In this document: one piece after another, positions 1 through 7,878 of the stretch
Numbering within the stretch: position 1 is the stretch's first letter
Layout of the letters: each line of letters starts with the position of its first letter
The notes under the pieces: model-generated
Databases searched by the model: none
Seen by the model: the letters and a program-made list of their open reading frames with translations, nothing else
Told to the model about the DNA's origin: nothing
From: an uncultured Collinsella sp.
GTDB lineage: Bacteria > Actinomycetota > Coriobacteriia > Coriobacteriales > Coriobacteriaceae
Length of the DNA: 37,893 bases
Assembly (NCBI GenBank): GCA_937943045.1
Contig: CALEBN010000015.1
Location: 1-37,893 of the forward strand
Direction of reading: 5' to 3'
Program-made: the position numbers and the translations under genes

Positions 1-1860
1 GAGGTCGACTTTACCCTGTGCGACCAGGATGGCGAGCCCATCGAGGGCGACGAGGGCAAGATCACCGTCTTCACCACGCGTGCTGACACCCTGTTTGGCG
101 TGTCCTTCTTTGTTCTGGCCCCCGAGTACGCTCGTCTGCACGAGCTCGTCGAGGGCACGGAGTACGAGGAGGCCGTCACCAAGATCGTCGAGGACTCCAA
201 GCATATCTCTGCCGTCGAGCGTGCCCAGGGCACCCTCGAGAAGCACGGTGCCTTTACCGGCCGCTACGTGGTGAACCCCGTCAACGGTGAGAAGGTTCCC
301 GTGTGGGTTGCCGATTATGTCGTTGCCGACTACGGCACCGGCGCCGTCATGGCCGTTCCCTGCGGCGACCAGCGCGACTTTGAGTTTGCCCGCAAGTACG
401 ACCTGCCGATCGTGCCGATCATCCTGGACGATGACGACCGCGCTGCCGTCGAGGCCAGCGGCGAGACCATCGATACCTTCCATGCCGAGACCGTCGACTG
501 GGATTGCGCCCACGCTGCCGAGGGCACGCTCGTCCAGTCCGGCAAGTACACCGGCATGCGCGGTGGTAAGCACTCCGAGGGCGAGGCTGCCATCGTGGCC
601 GACCTCGAGGCCATGGGCTGCGGTCGTCGCAAGGTCGAGTTCCGCCTGCGCGACTGGCTCATCAGCCGTCAACGCTATTGGGGCAACCCCATCCCGGCCA
701 TCCACTGCGAGCACTGCGGCATCGTGCCCGTGCCCGAGGATCAGCTCCCGGTGACGCTGCCCGAGAACCTGGACCTGGGCGCCGGCGAGACCCTCGCCGA
801 GTGCAAGGACTTCTACGAGACCACCTGCCCGGTCTGCGGCCGCCCGGCCAAGCGCGAGACCGATACCATGGACACCTTCACCTGCTCCAGCTGGTATTAC
901 CTGCGCTATACCGATCCGCACAACACCGAGCTGCCCTTCTCCCGCGAGGCTGCCGACCGTTGGATGCCCGTCGATAATTACATCGGCGGCATCGAGCACG
1001 CCATTCTGCATCTGCTCTACAGCCGCTTCTTTACCAAGGCGCTGCGCGACCTGGGCCTGCTGAGCGTGGACGAGCCCTTTACCAACCTGCTGTGCCAGGG
1101 TATGGTCAAGGACGAGAACGGCGACACCATGTCCAAGTCCAAGGGCAACGTCGTGCCTCCGAGTTCGGTTATCGAGCCCTACGGCGCCGACACCATGCGT
1201 CTGGCTATCCTGTTTATTGCCCCGCCCGAGAAGGACTTCGACTGGGATCCCAAGGCCGTCGAGGGCGCCAACCGCTTTATCAAGCGCGCCTGGCGTATCG
1301 TGTGGCAGCTCGTCCAGTCGGGTGACGCCAACGTGGCCTTTAACAAGTCCGTGCTCGACGAGACCGCGATGAAGCTCTATCGCGAGCGTCACCGCACCAT
1401 CGCCAAGTGCACCGAGGACTTCGATCGCGGCCAGTTCAACACCGCGATCTCTGCCGTCATGGAGCTCGTCAACGCGGCGAGCGCCTACCTCAACGCCACC
1501 GAGGGTGCTGACCGCGACAAGGCCCTGTGCTACGGCGTGGCCAAGGACATCGTGAGCGTCCTGGCGCCCATCTGCCCGTTCTGGGCCGACGAGCTGTGGC
1601 ACGAGGCGCTCGGCTGCGAGGGCAACGCTTACACCGCCGCCTGGCCCGAGTTCGACCTGGCCGAGTCCATCGAGGACACGGTGCAGATCGTCGTCCAGGT
1701 ACTCGGCAAGGTCCGTGGCCGCATCGACGTGGCCCGCGATGCCTCCAACGAGGAAATGCAGGCTGCCGCCGAGGCCGCTGTCGCCAAGTGGCTCGAGGGC
1801 AAGACGGTCGTCAAGGCTATCTGCGTGCCCGGCAAGCTGGTCAACCTGGTGGTCAAGTAA
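1..1860 (+). CDS. leuS: Leucine--tRNA ligase, 3' part (5' end outside window)
   Basis: Class I aminoacyl-tRNA synthetase that charges tRNA-Leu in the cytoplasm. The frame is open from base 1, so the gene is cut by the window edge. About 619 residues remain, against a usual 800-860. The N-terminal HIGH motif is missing. The fragment begins inside the CP1 editing domain (FTTRADTLFG, then GTGAVMAVPCGDQRDFEFA). It continues through a CxxC pair (CEHCG ... CPVCG), the segment DTFTCSSWYYLRY and the ATP-binding KMSKS loop (MSKSKGNVV, codons from 1129). It ends with the anticodon-binding helical domain and the small C-terminal domain (QVLGKVRG). A terminator follows directly. The identification is firm; only the start is unknown. 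Confidence 0.98.
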   Translation, partial: EVDFTLCDQDGEPIEGDEGKITVFTTRADTLFGVSFFVLAPEYARLHELVEGTEYEEAVTKIVEDSKHISAVERAQGTLEKHGAFTGRYVVNPVNGEKVPVWVADYVVADYGTGAVMAVPCGDQRDFEFARKYDLPIVPIILDDDDRAAVEASGETIDTFHAETVDWDCAHAAEGTLVQSGKYTGMRGGKHSEGEAAIVADLEAMGCGRRKVEFRLRDWLISRQRYWGNPIPAIHCEHCGIVPVPEDQLPVTLPENLDLGAGETLAECKDFYETTCPVCGRPAKRETDTMDTFTCSSWYYLRYTDPHNTELPFSREAADRWMPVDNYIGGIEHAILHLLYSRFFTKALRDLGLLSVDEPFTNLLCQGMVKDENGDTMSKSKGNVVPPSSVIEPYGADTMRLAILFIAPPEKDFDWDPKAVEGANRFIKRAWRIVWQLVQSGDANVAFNKSVLDETAMKLYRERHRTIAKCTEDFDRGQFNTAISAVMELVNAASAYLNATEGADRDKALCYGVAKDIVSVLAPICPFWADELWHEALGCEGNAYTAAWPEFDLAESIEDTVQIVVQVLGKVRGRIDVARDASNEEMQAAAEAAVAKWLEGKTVVKAICVPGKLVNLVVK

Positions 1861-1890
1861 GCACTGCGAGCATAACTGACGCATAAAAGA

Positions 1891-1924
1891 CGAGGGGCGA
1901 TCCAGTTGGGTCGTCCCTCGTTTT
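1891..1924 (+). terminator. Intrinsic terminator after leuS, probably bidirectional
   Basis: A 10-bp stem (CGAGGGGCGA / TCGTCCCTCG, one G-U pair) with a 10-nt loop is followed by TTTT. On the minus strand the same stem is followed by TCTTTT. It can therefore end both leuS and the convergent lipoprotein gene, whose stop lies about 40 bp away. Confidence 0.85.
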
Positions 1925-1964
1925 GCGCTGTGTGTCCTGTTTGGCTGGTGCCTAGCGCCATCCT

Positions 1965-2537
1965 CTACGGAATGTGTACCAGGTCCCTAAAGTAGACGTT
2001 GCCGCTTTGCTCCTCAAACATCCAAATGTTGAGGTAGATGTCGTTGAGGTCGTTGTTCACGTCAAAGTCCGGATCGTCGAAGGTGCCTACAAAGGTGAGC
2101 ATCGCGGTCGTTTCTTCGCCTGCGGCGACGGGTTGGCGCATGCGCACGTCGCGGACGACACCGTTGACGTAGGCATAAGCATCGACATCGCCAGACATCA
2201 TGTCGACATCGGTGTTGTTTGTCACCGCAAAGACCAACACGGCGTCACCGTAGCCATCCGTGTCCTTGCCCACGCAGGCAACATGGACGTTCTCGTCTGC
2301 CTCAAGGTCGATGGGGAACTGTTCTTGAGGGTCGGGACCTAAACCCTGGGGATCGACTATATCTTCGTCTATTTTGTCGAAACGCTCCGAAGGCGTCGTT
2401 TTCTCGATGGCTTTGGTGCTGCCGAGGTCCGGCTCGCATGGTCCGGTTTTACCATCGATGTTGTTGCAGCCCGCCAGAGCGAACGAGCAGGCAGCGACGA
2501 CGAGCGCGGTCGCGCAGAGGGTGCCTAGGCGTTTCAT
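1965..2537 (-). CDS. Putative lipoprotein, orphan
   Basis: A 190-residue secreted protein. The N-terminus has a basic start (MKRLG), a hydrophobic stretch and a lipobox LAGC, with Cys at about residue 24. It should be lipidated and anchored on the outer face of the membrane. The mature part opens with a polar, acidic linker. A region of about 100 residues follows that reads like a small beta-sandwich (VLVFAVTNNTDVDM ... AYVNGVVRDV ... AGEETTAMLTFVG). This resembles the DUF5067/DUF4352 type of extracellular lipoprotein domains in Gram-positives. That family link is by eye only. The start is supported by AAGGAGG eight bases upstream. It is monocistronic and convergent with leuS. The function is unknown. 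Confidence 0.85.
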   Translation of the reverse strand: MKRLGTLCATALVVAACSFALAGCNNIDGKTGPCEPDLGSTKAIEKTTPSERFDKIDEDIVDPQGLGPDPQEQFPIDLEADENVHVACVGKDTDGYGDAVLVFAVTNNTDVDMMSGDVDAYAYVNGVVRDVRMRQPVAAGEETTAMLTFVGTFDDPDFDVNNDLNDIYLNIWMFEEQSGNVYFRDLVHIP

Positions 2538-2799
2538 GGTGCCTCCTTGCCGTAGAGATACTGGAAGGTTGTACGGTCAATGCGTGCGGCAGGCTTTCTC
2601 GCTACAGAATGCCTCTCAGCTCTAGTCTGGTCGATGTGTGCCCAGGGACGGAATGCCCATAGGGCCCGATTCGGTCGGCGCGCTGGGACGCATGGCCCGT
2701 TTTGGGGCTTTTGGGGAGCACCGCACAGGCGTCCTCGCCTAATTGTCCTATTCTTGTGGAGAAGCTGTGGGCGCGCTGACCTGCGAATTTCTTTAACGC
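2538..2799. other. Intergenic region between divergent lipoprotein gene and rimP promoter
   Basis: About 260 bp with no convincing gene. It should hold the minus-strand promoter of the lipoprotein gene, but I could not find a well-spaced -35/-10 pair. The stretch is less codon-like than its neighbours and GC-rich. I searched it by eye for SRP RNA, tmRNA or RNase P motifs and saw none. Confidence 0.5.
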
Positions 2800-2828
2800 T
2801 TGCACGTTTTCGCAGGTATTGGTATAGT
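2800..2828 (+). promoter_or_regulatory. Sigma-A-type promoter of the rimP-nusA-infB operon
   Basis: TTGCAC (2800-2805), a 17-bp spacer, then TATAGT (2823-2828). This is the best-formed promoter in the window and sits about 79 bp before the rimP start. Transcription would begin near 2835, only about 22 nt before the terminator hairpin at 2857. Confidence 0.78.
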
Positions 2829-2856
2829 TTGCTTGCAAATGAAGTTGTAATTGAAA

Positions 2857-2886
2857 GAAGTGGGGTTTCGGCCCCGCTTCTTTTTT
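2857..2886 (+). terminator. Leader terminator (attenuator) upstream of rimP
   Basis: A 9-bp stem (GAAGTGGGG / CCCCGCTTC, one G-U pair) with a 6-nt loop is followed by six T. It lies between the promoter and the rimP ribosome-binding site, so it would stop most operon transcripts unless read through. The nearest upstream gene is divergent, so it is not simply the end of another unit. The leader ahead of the hairpin is too short for an obvious competing RNA fold. Confidence 0.8.
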
Positions 2887-2906
2887 GTATGGATGGAGGT
2901 GCCGCA

Positions 2907-3401
2907 ATGGTCAAGACCAAGACCGAGCAGGCGATCATCGACGCGCTCGAGGCCGTCGCTCCCCAGCACGATGTCGATATTGTCGACGTTGAGCTCGTGG
3001 GCGCCACCAAGGCCCCCTGCGTGCGTGTACGTATCGAGGGTGCCGAGGGTCAGAGCCTGTCGCTCAACGACGTCACGGCCAATACCAAGTGGGTCGGCGA
3101 CGTGATCGAGGAGCTCGACCCCATTTCTTCGAGCTACACGCTCGAGGTGTCGAGCCCGGGTATGGCGCGCCCGCTGCGCCGCCCGCGCGACTTTGCCCGC
3201 TTTGTGGGCGAGGACTGCGAGCTCACCTCCACCGCCACCGAGGGCCGTCGCAAGTACTCCGGCAAGATTGCCGCCGCGACCGAGACGAACGTGACTCTCG
3301 AGCTCGAGGACGGCGAGTCCGTCACCCTCGATTTCTCTGATGTTAAAAAGTGCAAGTTGAAGCCCACCTATGACTTCAAGCCCGCGAAGGAAGGAAAGTA
3401 A
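2907..3401 (+). CDS. rimP: Ribosome maturation factor RimP
   Basis: 164 residues, the usual size. RimP helps assemble the 30S subunit. The N-terminal alpha/beta domain is seen in VDIVDVELVGATKAPCVRVRIEG, with the conserved segment LSLNDVTANTKWVGDVIEE. The family signature follows (YTLEVSSPGMARPLRRPRDF), then a C-terminal SH3-like barrel ending near VKKCKLKPTYDF. The chosen ATG has GGAGGT six bases upstream. An in-frame ATG at 2889 lies right after the terminator T-run and has no ribosome-binding site. It is the first gene of the operon, one base before nusA, as is typical. Confidence 0.95.
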   Translation: MVKTKTEQAIIDALEAVAPQHDVDIVDVELVGATKAPCVRVRIEGAEGQSLSLNDVTANTKWVGDVIEELDPISSSYTLEVSSPGMARPLRRPRDFARFVGEDCELTSTATEGRRKYSGKIAAATETNVTLELEDGESVTLDFSDVKKCKLKPTYDFKPAKEGK

Positions 3402-3402
3402 G

Positions 3403-4650
3403 ATGGCAGCATCCGACATGATGTCCGCCCTGATGGAGCTTTGCCAGGAGAGGCACATCGACCAGCTCTACCTGATCGACCGCCTGGAGCAGTCGCTCGC
3501 CAAGAGCTATGCCGAGATCCTGCATCTTGAGTGGGGCGCCAAGGTGACCATCGACCGCACCACCGGCAAGATCTACGTCTACCGTCTGGAGCCGATCGAC
3601 GATTCCATGGACGAGGAGGGCAACTTCACCGAGTTCGAGGAGATCGACGTCACCCCCAAGAACACGAGCCGCATTGCCGCTCAGCACGCTAAGGCCGAGA
3701 TCAACGCCATCGTGCGCAACTCCGCCCGCGAGCAGATCTACGAGGAGTTCTCCGGCCGTATCGGTGACCTCATCAGCGGTACCGTGCTGCAGTCCACGCC
3801 CGACTTCACGATCGTCAAGATCCGTGATGGCGTCGAGGCCGAGCTGCCACATTTTGACCAGCGCCGTTACGAGAACGAGCGCAACGAGCGTCCGATGGGT
3901 GAGCGCTACCTGCACAACCAGCACATTAAGGCTGTGATCATCGACGTCCGTGACCCCAACTCCAACCTGCAGCCGGTTCGCGGAGAGCACAGCCGTCCGC
4001 CGATCGTCATCTCCCGCACCCATCCCGAGCTCATGCGTCGTCTGTTTGAGCAGGAGGTGCCCGAGATCTATGAGGGCACCGTCCAGATCAAGTCGATCGC
4101 CCGCGAGCCCGGCCAGCGCTCCAAGGTCGCCGTCCACTCGCTCGACGACCGCCTGGATCCCGTGGGCGCCTGCGTCGGCCCCAAGGGCAGCCGTGTCCGC
4201 GCCGTCGTAGGCGAGCTCCGCGGTGAGCGCGTCGACGTCATCCTGTGGGATGCCGATCCGGCCGTCTACGTCGCCAACGCCCTGTCGCCCGCCAAGGTCA
4301 CCCGCGTCCTCATCGACGAGGAGAAGGCCTACGCCGGCGTCATTGTGCCCGACGACCAGCTTTCGCTCGCCATCGGCAAGGAGGGTCAGAACGCCCGCCT
4401 CGCCGCTCGCCTGACCGGCTGGCACATCGACATCAAGTCCGAGACTCTTGCCGCCGACATCCTCAAGAACGTCCCCGTTCACGAGGAGCCCGCCGCCGAC
4501 CTGATCGGTGACGAGGAGGACGACGACGCCCGTCGCTGCGAGTACGTGTCCGAGGACGGCGTCCAGTGCCGCAACCAGGCCCGTCCGGGCTCCCGTTTCT
4601 GCGGTGTCCACGACACCGACGCCTTCGATGATGCGGAGGACCTGATCTAG
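3403..4650 (+). CDS. nusA: Transcription termination/antitermination protein NusA with extra Cys3His tail
   Basis: 415 residues. NusA binds RNA polymerase and modulates pausing, termination and antitermination. Domain order: N-terminal polymerase-binding domain (about 1-125), S1 domain (FSGRIGDLISGTVLQ, about 125-200), then two KH domains (SRTHPELMRRLFEQEVPE; VGACVGPKGSRVRAV; LSLAIGKEGQNARLAARLTGW). The last 40 residues are unusual: an acidic stretch, then C379-x9-C389-x10-C400-x2-H403, which looks like a small zinc knuckle, and a short acidic end. The start ATG at 3403 follows AAGGAAAG and the rimP stop with a one-base gap. An upstream in-frame ATG at 3370 lies inside rimP and is less likely. 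The gene may be autoregulated through the leader terminator at 2857. Confidence 0.95.
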   Translation: MAASDMMSALMELCQERHIDQLYLIDRLEQSLAKSYAEILHLEWGAKVTIDRTTGKIYVYRLEPIDDSMDEEGNFTEFEEIDVTPKNTSRIAAQHAKAEINAIVRNSAREQIYEEFSGRIGDLISGTVLQSTPDFTIVKIRDGVEAELPHFDQRRYENERNERPMGERYLHNQHIKAVIIDVRDPNSNLQPVRGEHSRPPIVISRTHPELMRRLFEQEVPEIYEGTVQIKSIAREPGQRSKVAVHSLDDRLDPVGACVGPKGSRVRAVVGELRGERVDVILWDADPAVYVANALSPAKVTRVLIDEEKAYAGVIVPDDQLSLAIGKEGQNARLAARLTGWHIDIKSETLAADILKNVPVHEEPAADLIGDEEDDDARRCEYVSEDGVQCRNQARPGSRFCGVHDTDAFDDAEDLI

Positions 4651-4741
4651 CGCGCGGTTGCGCCGGACAGGTCCCGGTGCATCTCCCACGCTCGTTCAGT
4701 CTCTAGGCACCCAAGGTGCCAGAAAGGGTAGGTGAAGTCAT
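4651..4741 (+). other. nusA-infB spacer where ylxR would be expected
   Basis: 91 bp without a gene. In many Firmicutes and Actinobacteria ylxR (and sometimes a L7Ae-type gene) lies here. It contains a small hairpin GGCACC-caa-GGTGCC (4706-4720) and the infB ribosome-binding region AGGGTAGGTGA. The hairpin has no T-run, so it is not a terminator. Confidence 0.6.
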
Positions 4742-7456
4742 ATGGCAAAAGTCCGTGTGTCCACCCTGGCCAAAGAGTTCGGCATGACCTCCAAGGAACT
4801 GATGGGTCATCTCGCCGAAATGAAGATTCCCGCTAAGTCCGCTTCCTCCGCCCTGGAGGACGCCTACGTCGCCATGGTCCGCAAGCAGCTCGCTTCGGTG
4901 ATCGAGGCCCGCGCCAAGGAAGTCGAGGCCGCCAAGCAGGCCGAGGAGGAGGCAGCCGCCGCCGAGGAGGCAGCGCGCGCTGCCGAGGCCGAGCGCGAGC
5001 GCATCGCCGCCGAGAAGGCACGCGAGGAGGAGCGCCGCCAGTTCGCCGCCGCCCAGGCTGCCGAGGAGGCCGCCCGCGCCGAGGCCGAGGCCAAGAAGAA
5101 GGCCGAGCAGGAGCGCCTTGCCCGCGAGAAGGAGGAGGCTGCCCGCGAGGCCCAGCGCCGCGCCGTCCCCGCTTCCGACTCCGGTTCGCGCTTCCGTTCG
5201 CTGCTCGACCAGATCGCCGCACAGGAGACCGTTCTCAAGGAGAAGAAGGACGCCGAGGCGAAGGCCAAGGCCGAGCGCGCCGCCGAGCGCGGCAACCGTC
5301 GTGGCGGCAACAACGACCGCCGAGGTGGCCGTCGTAACGATCGCAACGCCTCCGACAGCAACTCCGAGCGCAACGCCTCCGAGAGCCGTCCGCACAGCCA
5401 TCGCACCAACGCCAGCAACAACGTCGCTGCCGGCATGGACTTCCCCAACCCCGATAAGCAGGGCAAGGGCAAGAAGCGCAAGGGCGGTCACGGCAACGAT
5501 GAGGACCACTACAGCCGCATGGCGCGTGAGGCCGAGGAGTACAGCCGCGAGAAGGTGCTCGAGGAGGCCCGCGCCGCCGTCGAGGAGGCCTCTCGCGAGT
5601 CCACCGGTCGCCGCAAGAAGCGTAAGGAGAAGCGCGAGCGCGAGGCTGCTAAGGCTCAGGAGGAGCGCAAGATTGAGGAGGCGCTGGCCCAGGGCGTGAA
5701 CCCCGAGGAGCTCGACGCCATCAAGGTCTCCCAGGGCGTTACCGTCCAGGAGCTCGCCGAGGCGCTCGACGTTCCGGCCAACGACATCATCAAGCGCCTG
5801 TTCCTGCTGGGCACGCCGCTCACGATGACGCAGTCCATGTCCGACGACCTCGTCGAGCTCGTTGCCGACGACCTGGGCCGTCAGATCAAGATCATCACCC
5901 CCGAGGAGGAAAACACCTTCTCGTTCTACGACGATCCCGCCGACCTTAAGCCCCGCGCCCCGGTCGTCACCGTCATGGGTCACGTCGACCACGGCAAGAC
6001 GAGCCTGCTCGACGCCATCCGTCACACCGGCGTCGCTGCCGGCGAGGCGGGCGGCATTACCCAGGCCATCGGTGCTTCGCAGGTCATGATCAACGACCGC
6101 AAGATCACCTTCATCGATACCCCTGGTCACGCGACCTTTACGGCCATGCGTGCCCGCGGCGCCAAGGTGACCGACATCGTCATTCTGATCGTGGCTGCCG
6201 ACGACGGCGTCATGCCTCAGACCATCGAGTCGATCAACCACGCCAAGGCCGCCGGCGTCCCCATCGTCGTCGCCGTCAACAAGATCGATAAGCCGGGCGC
6301 CAACCCCGACCGCGTGCGCCAGGAGCTCACCGAGTACGGCATCATCCCCGAGGAGTGGGGCGGACAGAACATGTTCGTCAACATCTCGGCCAAGCAGAAG
6401 ATCGGTATCGACGACCTGCTCGAGACCGTGCTGCTCCAGGCCGACGTGCTCGAGCTCAAGGCCAACCCCGACACCTTTGCCTCCGGTAACGTCCTCGAGG
6501 CTAAGCTCGACAAGGGCCGCGGTTCGGTCGCTACCGTGCTGGTGACCCGCGGTACCCTGCACGTGGGCGATACGCTGGTCGCCGGCCTTACCTACGGCCG
6601 CGTCCGCGCCATGCTCGATCCCAAGGGCAACGCCGTCACCGAGGCCGGCCCCTCCGACGCCGTCGAGATCCTGGGCCTGCAGTCCGTGCCCAACGCCGGT
6701 GACGAGTTCCGCGTGTTCGAGGATGAGCGCGAGGCTCGCGCCCTGGCCGATGAGCGTTCGCTCAAGGCCCGTATCGAGGAGCAGAGCCGCGTGAAGCACG
6801 TCACGCTCGAGAACCTCTTCGAGACCATCGCCGACGCCGAGGTCAAGGAGCTCAACCTGATCATCAAGGCCGACGTCCAGGGTTCCATCGAGGCCCTTCA
6901 GGACTCGCTCGACAAGATGGATCAGTCCGAGGTCCGCATCAACACGATCCACTCCGCCGTCGGTGCGATCAACGAGACCGACGTCGTCCTGGCCGACGCC
7001 TCCAACGCCATCATCATCGGCTTTGGCGTGCGTCCCGACGGCAAGGCCCGCTCCGCCGCCGAGCGCGAGGGCGTCGAGATCCGTTGCTACGACGTCATCT
7101 ACAAGTGCCTCGAAGAGCTCGACGCTGCCCGTATCGGCATGCTCAAGCCCACCGAGGTCGAGGTCTCCACGGGTACCGCGACCGTCCTGGACACCTTCAA
7201 GGTGCCCAAAGTCGGCATCGCCGCCGGTGTCCGCGTCGAGGAGGGCGAGATCGCCGCGACCGATTCCGTGCGCCTGGTGCGCGACGGCATTGTGGTCTTC
7301 AACGGCAAGATCGCCTCGATGCGCCACTACAAGGACGAGGCCAAGAGCCTCAAGAGCGGTTCCGAGGGCGGCATTGGCCTGGAGAACTTCCAGGACATCA
7401 AGCCCGGCGATCAGATCGAGGGTTACCGCATCGACCAGGTTGCCCGTACCGAGTAG
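4742..7456 (+). CDS. infB: Translation initiation factor IF-2
   Basis: 904 residues. This GTPase brings initiator tRNA to the 30S subunit and promotes subunit joining. An IF2N domain (MAKVRVSTLAKEFGMTSKEL) leads into a long charged Ala/Glu/Arg-rich region, about 60-300, predicted helical or disordered. A second IF2N-like segment follows (GVTVQELAEALDVPANDI). The GTPase domain has G1 GHVDHGKT at 413-420, G3 DTPGHATF and G4 NKID. The C-terminal domains follow, ending GDQIEGYRIDQVARTE. The size fits actinobacterial IF-2, which has a long N-terminus. The ATG is preceded by AGGTGA at suitable spacing. It is followed 11 bases later by rbfA. Confidence 0.98.
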   Translation: MAKVRVSTLAKEFGMTSKELMGHLAEMKIPAKSASSALEDAYVAMVRKQLASVIEARAKEVEAAKQAEEEAAAAEEAARAAEAERERIAAEKAREEERRQFAAAQAAEEAARAEAEAKKKAEQERLAREKEEAAREAQRRAVPASDSGSRFRSLLDQIAAQETVLKEKKDAEAKAKAERAAERGNRRGGNNDRRGGRRNDRNASDSNSERNASESRPHSHRTNASNNVAAGMDFPNPDKQGKGKKRKGGHGNDEDHYSRMAREAEEYSREKVLEEARAAVEEASRESTGRRKKRKEKREREAAKAQEERKIEEALAQGVNPEELDAIKVSQGVTVQELAEALDVPANDIIKRLFLLGTPLTMTQSMSDDLVELVADDLGRQIKIITPEEENTFSFYDDPADLKPRAPVVTVMGHVDHGKTSLLDAIRHTGVAAGEAGGITQAIGASQVMINDRKITFIDTPGHATFTAMRARGAKVTDIVILIVAADDGVMPQTIESINHAKAAGVPIVVAVNKIDKPGANPDRVRQELTEYGIIPEEWGGQNMFVNISAKQKIGIDDLLETVLLQADVLELKANPDTFASGNVLEAKLDKGRGSVATVLVTRGTLHVGDTLVAGLTYGRVRAMLDPKGNAVTEAGPSDAVEILGLQSVPNAGDEFRVFEDEREARALADERSLKARIEEQSRVKHVTLENLFETIADAEVKELNLIIKADVQGSIEALQDSLDKMDQSEVRINTIHSAVGAINETDVVLADASNAIIIGFGVRPDGKARSAAEREGVEIRCYDVIYKCLEELDAARIGMLKPTEVEVSTGTATVLDTFKVPKVGIAAGVRVEEGEIAATDSVRLVRDGIVVFNGKIASMRHYKDEAKSLKSGSEGGIGLENFQDIKPGDQIEGYRIDQVARTE

Positions 7457-7467
7457 GGGGCAGCGCT

Positions 7468-7878
7468 ATGAAGCAAACGCAGGCAACCCGCCGTTTGGGC
7501 GAGCAGCTTCGCGAGAAGCTCGGTTATATCCTGCTCTTTGAGGTTTCCGATCCGCGTCTCGACCTGGTCACCCTGACTGCGGTCGAGGTCGCGGTGGACC
7601 GTTCGTTCGCACGCGTGTACGTGTCGTGCGATGCGAGCCGCTACGATGAGGTCATGGAGGCGCTTGCCAGCGCCAAGGGTCGTATTCGCAGCCTGTTGGC
7701 TCGCTCGCTCGATTGGCGCGTCACGCCCGAGCTCGATTTTCGCATCGATCGCTCGACCGATGAGGCCGAGCGCATCACGCGTGCGCTGGAAAACGTTCCG
7801 GCCACGCTTGCGATCGAAAAGGACGAGGACGGCTACCCGATAGCGGATGCCGCCCAGGAGGCAGCTTTAGATGACTAA
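7468..7878 (+). CDS. rbfA: 30S ribosome-binding factor RbfA
   Basis: 136 residues, within the family range. RbfA binds the 5' end of 16S rRNA during late 30S assembly. The sequence starts with an RxxRLGEQLREKLGYIL-type helix, then FEVSDPRLDLVTLTAVEVAVD. The KH-like core follows (FARVYVSC ... LDFRIDRSTDEAERI). The ATG at 7468 sits 11 bases after the infB stop, behind AGGGGGCAG. The end overlaps the next gene by 8 bases, suggesting translational coupling. Confidence 0.95.
   Translation: MKQTQATRRLGEQLREKLGYILLFEVSDPRLDLVTLTAVEVAVDRSFARVYVSCDASRYDEVMEALASAKGRIRSLLARSLDWRVTPELDFRIDRSTDEAERITRALENVPATLAIEKDEDGYPIADAAQEAALDD

Noticed and set aside
2580..2906. N-terminal extension of rimP reaching upstream to 2580
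   Set aside because: It would run through the promoter and terminator, lacks a ribosome-binding site and does not look like RimP. ATG 2907 has GGAGGT at proper spacing.
4703..7327. Very long open frame on the minus strand opposite infB
   Set aside because: Such frames arise from GC-rich codon bias on the sense strand. The translation is low-complexity Leu/Gly/Val-rich, with no family motif, and infB is certain on the other strand.
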